Below, piece after piece: positions 8,096 through 16,783 of a stretch of DNA of 64,000 nucleotides. The DNA is taken from assembly GCF_017581965.1 (NCBI RefSeq), contig NZ_JAGEVF010000009.1:1-64000 (forward strand). The letters are read 5' to 3'. Position numbers and translations under genes: made by a program. This stretch comes from Winogradskyella pelagia. GTDB lineage: Bacteria; Bacteroidota; Bacteroidia; Flavobacteriales; Flavobacteriaceae. Under the pieces are notes generated by a model, which worked only from the letters and a program-made list of their open reading frames with translations, was not told the DNA's origin and did not search any database. The stretch's first letter is position 1. Every line of letters begins with the position of its first letter.

Positions 8096-8713
8096 TTAGC
8101 TCTTAGCCTTGTTCTTGTTTAATTCATCCTGAAGTTGACGTCTTACCTTTTGTTCGCGCTCTAGAGCTGTACGCCTGTGCTCTTCAAATTCGGTTTCAAC
8201 TTCATCTAACTTAAGTTTGGCTTCACGAGTTAGGGCATTACTATTTTTAAATTTATAAATGAAAAAAAGTAAAAGCGATAGTAATGCAGCTATGATGCTC
8301 CACATTAGAATATTGTAGTTGGTTTTGCCCATTTGAACACCAAAAAGCATCATGTTATTTTTTTCTTCTTCTGTTTCTTCTAAAGTGGTTTGGGTATTTG
8401 CCAAATTAGTTTGTAATGTTTCAATATTAGAAGCTTGACCATCAACGATAGCTTGGGTATCGGATAATTCTTTATGTAATGCCTTTAAAGAATCTAAGGT
8501 GTGTGCCTTAAGTGCGTATAGCCAAGTTTGTTTAACAACCTTAAATTCTTGGTAGCGATTTGAGCGCTGAATGACATATTCAAATTGATTGTCTATTGTT
8601 CCGCTATTTAAGGAAAGCTTATCCTCTTTTTTTTCTTCTTTAGCCTGTGCTTCTATAAATTGAAAGTTTAAGGCTAGGATTATGATTAGACCAATTTTTA
8701 AAGCGGAATTCAT
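8096..8713 (-). CDS. coiled-coil inner-membrane protein of unknown function
   Basis: A 205-residue protein with a signal peptide (about 1-23), a charged linker, a long coiled-coil helix (about 70-120, heptad-like LxxLxxxL spacing), one transmembrane helix (about 134-154) and a second charged helix (160-200) ending in a lysine-rich tail. I believe relatives in flavobacterial genomes are sometimes labelled tRNA (guanine-N1)-methyltransferase. Nothing here supports an enzyme: there is no SPOUT knot and the real trmD is at 5635-6312. It could be a membrane-anchored scaffold or spacer. It follows the GAPDH gene by about 140 bp, with a terminator-like hairpin between. Confidence 0.65.
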   Translation of the reverse strand: MNSALKIGLIIILALNFQFIEAQAKEEKKEDKLSLNSGTIDNQFEYVIQRSNRYQEFKVVKQTWLYALKAHTLDSLKALHKELSDTQAIVDGQASNIETLQTNLANTQTTLEETEEEKNNMMLFGVQMGKTNYNILMWSIIAALLSLLLFFIYKFKNSNALTREAKLKLDEVETEFEEHRRTALEREQKVRRQLQDELNKNKAKS

Positions 8714-8795
8714 CGATTTTTTGGTTTAGTGGTTGTAATAAAAGTGATTGCCAAGATAATAATTTTCAAACAGGAATCAAGATATAGATGTAAAC

Positions 8796-8824
8796 AAATA
8801 GCCCCACAAATTGAGAGGCTATTT
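8796..8824 (-). terminator. GAPDH gene terminator
   Basis: A perfect 8-bp stem (8817-8824 with 8796-8803), extended by partial pairing inside, lies 33 bp after the GAPDH stop on the minus strand. The following tract is T-rich but interrupted. Confidence 0.65.
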
Positions 8825-8856
8825 TATATACGTTGTTTCTATAAGTTTTGGATGTT

Positions 8857-10305
8857 CTAATAGTAGGCGAAGCGTCTTACTTTGGCAATATATTTTGCCA
8901 GACGAATAACTTGATGACTATAACCATATTCATTATCATACCAAATGTAAAGAATCACATTCTTACCATCTGGTCTCACTATAGTTGCCTTACTGTCGTA
9001 AATAGATGGTGCTGAGCTTCCTACAATATCACTAGATACAAGTTCGTCGCTCATTTCATACTTTATCTGTTCTACTAAACTCCCTTCTAGTGCATATTTT
9101 TTCATTATGGTATTCATGCTTTCTACACTAGTCTTCTTATCTAATTCTAAATTTAAAATCGCTAACGATCCATTTGGGACTGGTACTCGTATCGCGTTGG
9201 ATGTAAGTTTTCCATCTAAAGACGGAAGGGCTTTACTAACAGCTTGGCCAGCACCTGTTTCTGTTATTACCATATTGAGGCCAGCAGCACGTCCCCTTCT
9301 GTATTTTTTATGGAAGTTGTCAACTAAATTTTGATCATTTGTATAAGCATGGATGGTTTCTAAATGTCCAGATTTAATTCCAAATGAATCCTCTACTGCT
9401 TTTAATATTGGTGTGATGGCGTTTGTAGTGCAAGAAGCTGCAGAAAATATTTTAACCTTGTCTGGGTCATTTTCTAAATGGTTAACACCATGTACAATAT
9501 TAGGAACTCCTTTACCCGGAGCTGTTAATAAGACTTTATCAATTCCTTCTGATTTTAAGTGTCTGTTCAAATTTTCTTTGTCCCTAAAAGCTCCTGTATT
9601 ATCAATGACCAAAGCATTTTTTATGCCATATTTTGTGTAGTCGATATCTTCTGGCGCATTAGAAGAAATAACTTTTACGGTAGTTCCATTGATTATTAGA
9701 GCTTCATTTTTGGCATCAATAGCAACCATGCCAGAAAAATCACCATGAACGGAGTCGTTTCTTAGTAAAGAGGCTCTTTTCTCTAATACAGTTTCATCAA
9801 TAGCTCCCCTTGTGACAATAGCTCTAAGCCTTAGTTGGCTGCCAGAACCAGTTCTTGTCATTAATTCGCGAGCTACAAGTCTACCTATTCGTCCAAACCC
9901 ATATAGCACAACATCTTTAGGTTCTACACTCTTGTTGTTTTTAGCATCACCTAGTTTAGCTGCAACAAATTGAGTAGCGTTATTATATTTTTGGTCTTCA
10001 ACATGATACTCATAAGTGAGTTTACCAATATCTAGTTTAGCAGGAGGTAGGTTTAAATCGATTATAGCTTGTGCAATTTCAACAGAATCAAAAATAGAAA
10101 TAGGTTTCTGAACAAACTCACCGGCATACTCATGCAGGTTAAGAATTTCACTTACATTTCTATCAATAAGTTGGTTCCTAAATAGAACTAGCTCTATAGA
10201 TTTGTCGTACCATAAATCGCTGACGATTTTGATAAACTCAACCGTTGCCCTGCGTCTATCTGCTTGAAAGGCTAATTCTTTTTCGTAAGTGTCGTTTTGA
10301 CCCAT
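8857..10305 (-). CDS. gap: glyceraldehyde-3-phosphate dehydrogenase, long form
   Basis: A 482-residue enzyme converting glyceraldehyde-3-phosphate, NAD(P) and phosphate to 1,3-bisphosphoglycerate or the reverse. The canonical domain starts near residue 130: GFGRIGR nucleotide-binding loop at about 136-142, catalytic Cys292 in SAASCTTNAITP, the partner His319 in ETIHAYTND, and WYDNEYGYS near the C-terminus. The first 130 residues are an extra helical region (LADRRRA-like start, LFRNQLIDRNVSEIL, KPISIFDS) not found in the classic 335-residue enzyme. I believe such long GAPDHs are common in Bacteroidota. The extension may set cofactor choice or oligomer state, which is a guess. An exact TACTTTTG -7 element lies upstream at 10338-10345. 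Confidence 0.94.
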   Translation of the reverse strand: MGQNDTYEKELAFQADRRRATVEFIKIVSDLWYDKSIELVLFRNQLIDRNVSEILNLHEYAGEFVQKPISIFDSVEIAQAIIDLNLPPAKLDIGKLTYEYHVEDQKYNNATQFVAAKLGDAKNNKSVEPKDVVLYGFGRIGRLVARELMTRTGSGSQLRLRAIVTRGAIDETVLEKRASLLRNDSVHGDFSGMVAIDAKNEALIINGTTVKVISSNAPEDIDYTKYGIKNALVIDNTGAFRDKENLNRHLKSEGIDKVLLTAPGKGVPNIVHGVNHLENDPDKVKIFSAASCTTNAITPILKAVEDSFGIKSGHLETIHAYTNDQNLVDNFHKKYRRGRAAGLNMVITETGAGQAVSKALPSLDGKLTSNAIRVPVPNGSLAILNLELDKKTSVESMNTIMKKYALEGSLVEQIKYEMSDELVSSDIVGSSAPSIYDSKATIVRPDGKNVILYIWYDNEYGYSHQVIRLAKYIAKVRRFAYY

Positions 10306-10337
10306 TGTTCTAGGTGTATTTGTTTAATAATTCGGCG

Positions 10338-10345
10338 CAAAAGTA
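10338..10345 (-). promoter_or_regulatory. promoter -7 element for the GAPDH gene
   Basis: TACTTTTG on the minus strand, followed by C, is an exact TAnnTTTG match 33 bp before the GAPDH start codon. No clean TTTG -33 box is visible at the usual distance. Confidence 0.55.
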
Positions 10346-10387
10346 ATATATTTCAAACGTTTTCGTAATGCATTTGGTCGAAAATAA

Positions 10388-10419
10388 AAACCCTTTAAAG
10401 AATTGACTTCAAAGGGTTT
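10388..10419 (-). terminator. terminator of the HtrA/DegP gene
   Basis: A perfect 9-bp stem (10411-10419 with 10388-10396) lies 28 bp after the protease stop codon. On the minus strand it ends GGGTTT and continues TTATTTT. It separates the protease gene from the GAPDH promoter. Confidence 0.82.
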
Positions 10420-10446
10420 CTATATGACCGAAAAATAGGTCGTTTA

Positions 10447-11850
10447 TCAGAATTTATAAATTAGTTTTTCACCATCTTTAGTAATAACCTCAATAAACAT
10501 GGGCTTGTTAAAATCTCTTGTTTTTAGTGCATTTTGGACGTCGTCCACTGTGTATAGTTTTTGACCGTTTATTTTTGTAATTATGCCGCCTTCTTCAACA
10601 CCGTCACGCTTCAAATAGGGTTCATATTCATCATTAAAATCTGAAATCTTTACACCGTATTCTATATTGTAGCGTTTTAAATCTTTTTTAGAGGCATTTC
10701 TCACTTCTCCGATTGGCTGAAGTAATGTTACCGATGGTTTTAGCAAAGTGACAGGCACTACTTCGATATCACCATTCCTTAATAGCGTAACATCCACAAT
10801 ATCATTTGGGCTTTTGGTTTTTAAATAACCTGATAAATCCGAGAATTTGTTGATCTCTATATTATCTATCTTTTTTATAATGTCACCGCTTTTTATCCCT
10901 GCCATTTCAGCACCAGTATCTTCTTGTACATCACTGACAAAAAAACCTTGGGTTGTGTCTAAGTCATTGGCTTCAGCAAATTTACTATTAATAGCCCCTC
11001 CAACAACTCCTAAAATTCCGTTTTGTACATTACCATACTCCATAATATCGTTAACAATTTTTCTAGTGATATTACTCGGTACTGCGAATGAATAGCCTAT
11101 ATATGAGCCTGTTCTAGATGAAATTGCAGTATTAATTCCTATTAAATCTCCATTAGTGTTAACTAAAGCACCTCCTGAGTTACCTGGGTTTACAGCAGCG
11201 TCAGTTTGGATAAAAGACTGGATATTCTGTCCTGAGAGGTCTCTAGATTTTGCACTAATAATTCCTGCGGTAACTGTTGAATTAAGGTTAAATGGATTTC
11301 CAACTGCTAAAACCCATTCTCCAATTTTTGCATTGTCAGAATCGCCAAAAGCTAAGAATGGCAGGTCCTCTTCAGTTTCAATCTTTATGAGGGCAATATC
11401 GGTGGTCTCATCAGCACCAATAAGTTCAGCATTAAATATTTTGTTATTATTCAAGGTAATGCTTATTTCATTGGCATCTCTAATAACGTGATAATTTGTA
11501 ACAATATAACCTGTTGGTGAAATTATCACGCCACTACCTGTTCCTACTTGTGCTCTTTGAGAGTTTCTTCCTGAGAATAAATCGTACATGGTCATAGGAG
11601 CACTAACGATTGCAGTATTTTTTACATGTACAACAGCATCAATTGATTTTTCTGCGGCAGTCACAAAATTTGGTGAGTCTGCGCTTACATTGTATGATGG
11701 ACTTGAGTAGGTAGGTACATAGACGGGAGTGTCTGTAGATTGTTCTAAAACAACAGCCTGCTCATCTTTTTCTATGAATAATTTGTATCCTCCTAGTGTT
11801 AATAAACCACCTAAAACCGAAACGCAAACTAAAGTTATAATCTTCTTCAT
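10447..11850 (-). CDS. periplasmic serine protease of the HtrA/DegP family
   Basis: A 467-residue envelope protease and chaperone. A signal peptide or anchor (about 1-27) is followed by a trypsin-like domain with the triad His121 (NYHVI), Asp151 (TTDIALIKI) and Ser225 (NPGNSGGAL), all present, so the enzyme should be active. Two PDZ domains follow: about 275-370 (ILGVVGG, GIKSGDIIKKIDN) and about 385-467 (GVEEGGIITKINGQK). It fits the Deg quality-control proteases that degrade misfolded periplasmic proteins. It is a single gene with its own terminator, divergent from dapF. Confidence 0.94.
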   Translation of the reverse strand: MKKIITLVCVSVLGGLLTLGGYKLFIEKDEQAVVLEQSTDTPVYVPTYSSPSYNVSADSPNFVTAAEKSIDAVVHVKNTAIVSAPMTMYDLFSGRNSQRAQVGTGSGVIISPTGYIVTNYHVIRDANEISITLNNNKIFNAELIGADETTDIALIKIETEEDLPFLAFGDSDNAKIGEWVLAVGNPFNLNSTVTAGIISAKSRDLSGQNIQSFIQTDAAVNPGNSGGALVNTNGDLIGINTAISSRTGSYIGYSFAVPSNITRKIVNDIMEYGNVQNGILGVVGGAINSKFAEANDLDTTQGFFVSDVQEDTGAEMAGIKSGDIIKKIDNIEINKFSDLSGYLKTKSPNDIVDVTLLRNGDIEVVPVTLLKPSVTLLQPIGEVRNASKKDLKRYNIEYGVKISDFNDEYEPYLKRDGVEEGGIITKINGQKLYTVDDVQNALKTRDFNKPMFIEVITKDGEKLIYKF

Positions 11851-11981
11851 AATTACAGTTTTAATTTATTTTATTTAACGATTAAATTTAGATATTTATT
11901 GAAATTCAATATTAATTTTAACGACTATTTAACGTCACTATTTATAGGTATTTAGGCCCTTATAAAAATTTCCAAATACAC

Positions 11982-11989
11982 TATATTTG
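11982..11989 (+). promoter_or_regulatory. promoter -7 element for dapF, start codon very close
   Basis: TATATTTG is an exact match to TAnnTTTG and is followed by C. It ends only 8 bases before the dapF ATG. Transcription would begin almost at the start codon, so the mRNA may be leaderless or nearly so. Confidence 0.55.
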
Positions 11990-11997
11990 CATCACAT

Positions 11998-12777
11998 ATG
12001 ACAATTGAATTTTACAAATACCAGGGTACAGGAAACGATTTTATCATAATTGATAATCGTCATTATTTTATAGACAAAAATGATACCAAACGCATAGCAG
12101 AACTATGTGACAGACGATTTGGCATCGGTTCTGATGGTTTAATACTTCTGGAAAATGACGAAATTTCAGATTTTAAAATGGTTTATTACAATGCAGATGG
12201 ACGTGAAAGTAGTATGTGTGGTAATGGAGGACGTTGCATAACGGCTTTCGCACAACATCTTGAAATTATTAACAAAAGCACCTCATTTTCAGCGATTGAT
12301 GGTGTTCATGAAGCAAGAATTGAGAATGGTGCTGTGTGGCTAAAAATGAAAGATGTCAGAGAAGTTAACACTTTCAGCTCTCACATGTTTTTAGATACGG
12401 GTTCCCCTCATCATGTTGAAATGGTAAAATCATTAGGAGAATTTGATGTAAAGTCAAATGGAGCACAAATAAGATATGGAGAACCTTATGGCGAAAAGGG
12501 TTCTAATATAAATTTTGTTGAAAATTTATCTGAAAATCGTTTCGGAGTCCGCACTTATGAACGCGGAGTTGAAGATGAAACCCTGTCTTGTGGTACTGGT
12601 GTAACCGCAGTTGCTTTGGCTATGCATAGTTCTGGACAAACAAAGAGTAATGCAATACAACTTAGAACTCAAGGCGGAGAGCTAAAAGTAGTCTTTAGGC
12701 CAACGAACAATGGTTATGAGGATATTTGGCTTATTGGTCCGGCAGTATTGGTCTTTAAGGGGAGTGTTAAATGGTAA
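11998..12777 (+). CDS. dapF: diaminopimelate epimerase
   Basis: A 259-residue cytoplasmic enzyme that interconverts LL- and meso-diaminopimelate, the last steps to lysine and to the meso-DAP of peptidoglycan. The two catalytic cysteines are present: Cys74 in MCGNGGRC and Cys198 in LSCGTGVTA. The N-terminal FYKYQGTGNDF block and the Y-E-R-G-V-E-D-E-T run are also typical. It overlaps the following acetyltransferase gene by 7 nt, and mltG follows, so the operon joins a peptidoglycan precursor step to a peptidoglycan-processing step. The dapA gene is 17 kb away at 29455. Confidence 0.97.
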   Translation: MTIEFYKYQGTGNDFIIIDNRHYFIDKNDTKRIAELCDRRFGIGSDGLILLENDEISDFKMVYYNADGRESSMCGNGGRCITAFAQHLEIINKSTSFSAIDGVHEARIENGAVWLKMKDVREVNTFSSHMFLDTGSPHHVEMVKSLGEFDVKSNGAQIRYGEPYGEKGSNINFVENLSENRFGVRTYERGVEDETLSCGTGVTAVALAMHSSGQTKSNAIQLRTQGGELKVVFRPTNNGYEDIWLIGPAVLVFKGSVKW

Positions 12778-13295
12778 GTCTAAAAGGTGAGCATATTTAT
12801 CTAAGAGCTTTAGAGCCAGAAGATTTAAATCTGGTTTACGATATTGAAAACGATATGGGTTTTTGGGAACTAAGTGATGCCCAAGCACCCTATTCACAAT
12901 TCGTTATAAAGCAATACCTAGAGCATGCGAAAACTGACATTTATGAGGCTAAACAGCTGCGTTTGGTTATTTGCTCTAATGCTGATGAACCCTTGGGTTT
13001 AATCGATCTTTTTGATTTTGACTTTAAAAATAAGAGGGCAGGGGTTGGTATCATTATAAAAGATATTAAAAATAGAAATAAAGGTTTTGGAGCTGAAGCG
13101 ATAGAGCTTTTATCAGAATATAGTTTTAAAGTGCTTCATTTACATCAGCTATATGCTAATATTGATTGTAATAATTCTAATAGTCTAAAGTTGTTTATGG
13201 GACAGGGTTTTACTGAAGTTGGAATTAAGAAAGATTGGCGCTTTGATGGAAAAGCTTATCACCATGTTTACTTACTGCAAAAAATAATGACATAA
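12771..13295 (+). CDS. GNAT family N-acetyltransferase (RimJ/RimL-like)
   Basis: A 174-residue acetyltransferase. It has the opening LKGEHIYLRALEPEDL of the RimJ/RimL/SpeG group, a central DLFDFDFKNKRAGVGI strand pair, and the acetyl-CoA loop RNKGFGAEAIELL at about 103-115. The C-terminal ANIDCNNSNSLKLF and GFTEVG motifs are typical. The substrate cannot be read; spermidine acetyltransferases and ribosomal protein acetyltransferases share these features. Its ATG lies inside the end of dapF, and mltG starts 5 nt after its stop, so it is translated with them. Confidence 0.85.
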   Translation: MVSLKGEHIYLRALEPEDLNLVYDIENDMGFWELSDAQAPYSQFVIKQYLEHAKTDIYEAKQLRLVICSNADEPLGLIDLFDFDFKNKRAGVGIIIKDIKNRNKGFGAEAIELLSEYSFKVLHLHQLYANIDCNNSNSLKLFMGQGFTEVGIKKDWRFDGKAYHHVYLLQKIMT

Positions 13296-13299
13296 ATCT

Positions 13300-14346
13300 A
13301 TGTATATAAAAAAGATACTTTGGGCCGTTGCCTTAATTGGCCTAGTTGTTTTTGGCGCGGTGGCATATTACATCTACGGTGCCATGTTTAAGCCTAATAC
13401 CAGCTTTAACAATGAGGTTGCTTACATTTATATTCCCACAAATGCTGTATATAATGATGTCAGAGACCAGCTCTCCCCATTATTAAGGGATATGTCAACC
13501 TTCGATGCCTTGGCCAAGCAAAAAAAATACACCTCTAATATTAAGTCAGGTAAATTTGCAATTAAAAAGGGAATGACCAACAATGATATAATTAATTCTG
13601 TAAGAATTGGTAAAGGTCTAGAAGTGGTAGCTTCATTTAACAATCAAAATAGTCTAAAAGACTTAGCCGGAAGAATAAGCGTGCAAATAGAAGCGGATAG
13701 TATATCTTTATTAGAGGAGATGTCTGATGAAACGTTTTTAGAGCAGAATGGATTTAAAAAGGAAACAGCTTTGAGCATGTATCTGCCGAATAGTTATAAA
13801 TTTTACTGGAATACAACGGCAAGGCAATTTAGAGATAAAATGCTCACCGAGTACAAGCGTTTTTGGGGTAAAGAGCGATTAGATAAAGCTAGTGCTATAG
13901 GTTTGTCACCTCAAGAAGTGATAACTCTTGCATCTATTGTTCATGAAGAGTCCAAGAAACCAGAAGAACAGCCTAGGGTTGCAGGCGTCTATTTAAACAG
14001 AATACAAAGCGGCATGCCGCTTCAGGCAGACCCTACGCTAAAATTTGCGGCATATCAATTGCCAGAGTATCAAGGAACAGTAATTCGTCGTGTTTTAAAT
14101 AAACACAAAACTATAGATTCGCCTTACAACACTTATAAATATGCAGGTTTGCCTCCTGGACCTATCGCTATGCCCGATTTGTCAGCAATTAAGGCGGTAC
14201 TTAATGCAGAAGAGCATAACTACTATTATTTTGCTGCAGATGCTTCTAGAATAGGTTATCACAAATTTGCTACAAACCTATCTGCGCACAATAGAAATGC
14301 TAAAGCGTATCAGAACTATTTATCGTCACAAGGTATAAACCGCTAG
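13300..14346 (+). CDS. mltG: endolytic transglycosylase MltG
   Basis: A 348-residue protein with one N-terminal membrane helix (about 7-29) and a large periplasmic part with the YceG-like fold. The active region ASIVHEESKKPEEQPRVAGV starts near residue 211, and Glu217 lines up with the catalytic glutamate of E. coli MltG. LNRIQSGMPLQADPT, the next conserved block, is also present. The enzyme cuts nascent glycan strands and is thought to end their polymerisation. It stands in tight spacing with the acetyltransferase and DUF2279 genes, in a cell-wall-themed operon. Confidence 0.95.
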   Translation: MYIKKILWAVALIGLVVFGAVAYYIYGAMFKPNTSFNNEVAYIYIPTNAVYNDVRDQLSPLLRDMSTFDALAKQKKYTSNIKSGKFAIKKGMTNNDIINSVRIGKGLEVVASFNNQNSLKDLAGRISVQIEADSISLLEEMSDETFLEQNGFKKETALSMYLPNSYKFYWNTTARQFRDKMLTEYKRFWGKERLDKASAIGLSPQEVITLASIVHEESKKPEEQPRVAGVYLNRIQSGMPLQADPTLKFAAYQLPEYQGTVIRRVLNKHKTIDSPYNTYKYAGLPPGPIAMPDLSAIKAVLNAEEHNYYYFAADASRIGYHKFATNLSAHNRNAKAYQNYLSSQGINR

Positions 14347-14348
14347 GC

Positions 14349-15251
14349 TTGAGGCTTTCAATTACCTTAATTACATTTTTGCTGATATCTGGTTCCATGG
14401 ATTGCCAGTCAGGACTAAATAAATTTTTAAAGCCCAGCGATTCTTTAAACAAAACCAGAAGAAATGCTGTAGTTATTTCGGAGGTTGCTCTTGCATCGGT
14501 CACATTGATTAGTCTAGATCAGTTGTGGTATTCTGATTACGAAAGGTCAAGCTTTCAAACGGTTAATGATTCCAAAGAGTGGCTACAAATGGATAAACTA
14601 GGTCATGTTTTTTCTTCTTATCAAATAGGACGATTTAGTGCGAACAGTCTTAATTGGGCCGGAGTTAGTAAGCGGGATCAGTTACTGTACGGGGGAACGC
14701 TTGGACTTGGGTTTCTTACAGCAGTTGAAATAATGGACGGATTTTCTGAAGAATGGGGCTTTTCTTGGTCAGATATGGCGGCGAATGCTCTAGGAACAGG
14801 AATTTATATAGGTCAGGAGTTGCTCTGGGAAGAACAGCGCATTTCACTTAAGTATTCATTTCATAGAACTAGTTATGCCCAACAACGACCAGGCGTTCTT
14901 GGAAATGGGCTTTATGAGGAACTGCTAAAAGACTATAATGGGCAAACCTATTGGCTTAGTGCAAATCTAGAATCTTTTTTAAAGACCGATTTTTTCCCAA
15001 ATTGGTTGAACTTGGCTTTTGGAAATAGTGGAAAAGGCATGTTAACAGGAGCCTCAAATGACCAGTCCTTTCCGAACCAAAATAGAGTACGACAGTATTT
15101 TTTAAGTTTAGATGTTGATTTATCTAGAATTAAAACAAATTCAAATTTTTTAAGGACCATTTTAGACATTTTGAATGTAATAAAAGTCCCTTTTCCGACC
15201 TTGGAATACAATAGTACAGGCGCATTCAAATGGCATTTTTTGTACTTTTAA
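14349..15251 (+). CDS. DUF2279 family protein
   Basis: A 300-residue protein probably starting at TTG 14349, 2 nt after the mltG stop, because that start gives a normal signal peptide (RLSITLITFLLISGS). The first in-frame ATG, at codon 17, would remove it. The middle holds the features of DUF2279/YfiM-like proteins: DKLGHVFSSYQIGR at about 78-91, then a glycine-rich helix pair with EIMDGFSEEWGFSWSDMAAN. The conserved charged residues inside hydrophobic helices suggest an outer- or inner-membrane protein, but no activity is known. The C-terminal third is beta-rich and ends in aromatic residues. Confidence 0.78.
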   Translation: MRLSITLITFLLISGSMDCQSGLNKFLKPSDSLNKTRRNAVVISEVALASVTLISLDQLWYSDYERSSFQTVNDSKEWLQMDKLGHVFSSYQIGRFSANSLNWAGVSKRDQLLYGGTLGLGFLTAVEIMDGFSEEWGFSWSDMAANALGTGIYIGQELLWEEQRISLKYSFHRTSYAQQRPGVLGNGLYEELLKDYNGQTYWLSANLESFLKTDFFPNWLNLAFGNSGKGMLTGASNDQSFPNQNRVRQYFLSLDVDLSRIKTNSNFLRTILDILNVIKVPFPTLEYNSTGAFKWHFLYF

Positions 15252-15303
15252 CCGCTGTTTTTTGTAGTTCATCGACAATATTACCTACAGGTTTGATATG
15301 TCG

Positions 15304-15311
15304 TATCTTTG
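15304..15311 (+). promoter_or_regulatory. promoter -7 element for the lysozyme-fold gene
   Basis: TATCTTTG followed by C matches TAnnTTTG exactly. It overlaps an upstream in-frame ATG at 15309, so translation more likely starts at 15369. Confidence 0.5.
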
Positions 15312-15368
15312 CACACGATTTTAGTAAAACTGTTTTGGGGAAGTGTTTTACTAATAAAATTAGCTATT

Positions 15369-16028
15369 ATGACAATAAATGGCATTAAGAATTTTATTTG
15401 GCCCTTCTCAATCTGCTTAGTAATCGCTCTAGCATTATATCCAGATTCTACTTTAAACCCAGAACAATACTCCACGAAGGGATTAAAACTAGATTATAAT
15501 ATTTGTGAAGATTTGGCTATGATTTCTGAGTCAGAAAAAGCAGCTCAAGTTAATGATTTCACACCTCACTTAGGTAAATCTTTTGAAGGATTTAAAGAGG
15601 CACTTGGATTTAAAGAATCTCGTGGTGATTATTTTACAGTGAATACATTAGGTTACCTTGGTAAATACCAATTTGGATCTGAGACATTAAAATTATTGGG
15701 TATCTACAACCCTAATTATTTTCTAAAGACGCCAGAACTTCAAGAAAAAGCTTTTATAGCCAATGCAGAGCGCAATAAGTGGATTTTGCGCAAGGATATT
15801 AAACGCTTTCAAGGTAAGGTTATATCTGGTGTAAAAATATCAGAATCCGGAATCCTTGCCGCAGCGCATCTTGCTGGTCCCGGAAGCGTAAAGAAATTTC
15901 TTAGAAGCTATGGAGGTCATAACTTTTCTGATGCTTATGGGTCTACAGTAAGATACTACATGAAGAAGTTTAGCGGATATGACACCTCCGGAATACTTGC
16001 TAAGAAAAAAGCTAAAGCTATTCTTTAG
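15369..16028 (+). CDS. peptidoglycan hydrolase-like protein (lysozyme-fold, secreted)
   Basis: I place the start at ATG 15369 (219 residues); a longer frame from 15309 would begin inside the promoter element. Residues 7-25 are a signal anchor. The region around 78-110 (FKEALGFKESRGDYFTVN, then GYLGKYQFG) has the E-S-R-G and G-x-YQFG pattern of transglycosylase-like and lysozyme-like domains, where a glutamate acts as the acid. Residues of about 155-200 (GILAAAHLAGPGSVKKFL) match the second half of such folds. Relatives are sometimes labelled LysM proteins, but no LysM repeat is seen here. It follows other cell-wall genes and converges with the RsmI-like gene, overlapping its stop by 4 nt. Confidence 0.68.
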   Translation: MTINGIKNFIWPFSICLVIALALYPDSTLNPEQYSTKGLKLDYNICEDLAMISESEKAAQVNDFTPHLGKSFEGFKEALGFKESRGDYFTVNTLGYLGKYQFGSETLKLLGIYNPNYFLKTPELQEKAFIANAERNKWILRKDIKRFQGKVISGVKISESGILAAAHLAGPGSVKKFLRSYGGHNFSDAYGSTVRYYMKKFSGYDTSGILAKKKAKAIL

Positions 16029-16741
16029 TCCCTCTGTATTATAAATATGGCAGGTCTTTTGTGAAAGTCCTCATTACTAAGTTTCCAATTTTCAATGGTT
16101 TGTGTTTTTATAGATTGAGTAGGTAATGTAAGATCACAAGCTATACAAACCCTTGTAGTATTATTAAGGTACTTGGTTATATCTTCAAGCATCTTCATAT
16201 TTCTATAAGGTGTTTCAATAAAAATCTGTGCCTGATTATTTTCTTGCGAAAAGCGTTCAAGTTGTTTTAGTTTAATCTTCCTCTCATTCCTTTCAATAGG
16301 TAAATAGCCATTAAATGTAAAACTTTGCCCGTTCATTCCTGATGCCATTAAGGCTAGAATTATAGAAGATGGCCCTACCAAGGGTACAACTTCAATATTA
16401 AGTTGATGAGCTAAGCTCACAATATCAGACCCAGGATCTGCAATAGCTGGGCAACCAGCTTCGGAGATTAGACCTACAGACTCTCCAGCTAAACAAGGGT
16501 CCAAATAACTATTCCGTTCTTCCTCAGTGGTATATTTATTCAGAACATTGATTTTGAGCGAGGGCTGAGATTTATTAGGTGTGACCCTTTTTATAAATCG
16601 ACGTGCCGTTTTTTCATTTTCAACGATATAATTATCAAGTTCTTCAATAACCTTTTTTATAGCTATAGGAAGTACTTCTAGAGGAGGGTTATCTCCTAAG
16701 CGCGTAGGAATTAGAAAAAGTTTACCATAATCTGTTGCCAT
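16025..16741 (-). CDS. RsmI-like tetrapyrrole-methylase-fold SAM methyltransferase
   Basis: A 238-residue member of the tetrapyrrole (corrin/porphyrin) methylase fold. The block SVGLISEAGCPAIADPGSDIV at about 88-108 and LVGPSSIILALMASGMNGQSF at about 120-140 are those of RsmI, which 2'-O-methylates C1402 of 16S rRNA. The N-terminus LFLIPTRLGDNPP is unlike the usual GTLYIVATPIGNLxD opening, and the protein is shorter than typical RsmI (about 280), so this is likely a paralogous group with an unproven substrate. It lies in the dnaA cluster about 40 bp downstream of the low-molecular-weight phosphatase gene. Confidence 0.8.
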   Translation of the reverse strand: MATDYGKLFLIPTRLGDNPPLEVLPIAIKKVIEELDNYIVENEKTARRFIKRVTPNKSQPSLKINVLNKYTTEEERNSYLDPCLAGESVGLISEAGCPAIADPGSDIVSLAHQLNIEVVPLVGPSSIILALMASGMNGQSFTFNGYLPIERNERKIKLKQLERFSQENNQAQIFIETPYRNMKMLEDITKYLNNTTRVCIACDLTLPTQSIKTQTIENWKLSNEDFHKRPAIFIIQRD

Positions 16742-16783
16742 ATATCAAAAATAACGAAATGGAATGGAATGAAATATTTCCAG

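Noticed and set aside
15309..15368. An N-terminal extension of 20 residues for the lysozyme-fold protein
   Set aside because: Its ATG lies inside an exact promoter -7 element, and the shorter form has a well-placed signal anchor.
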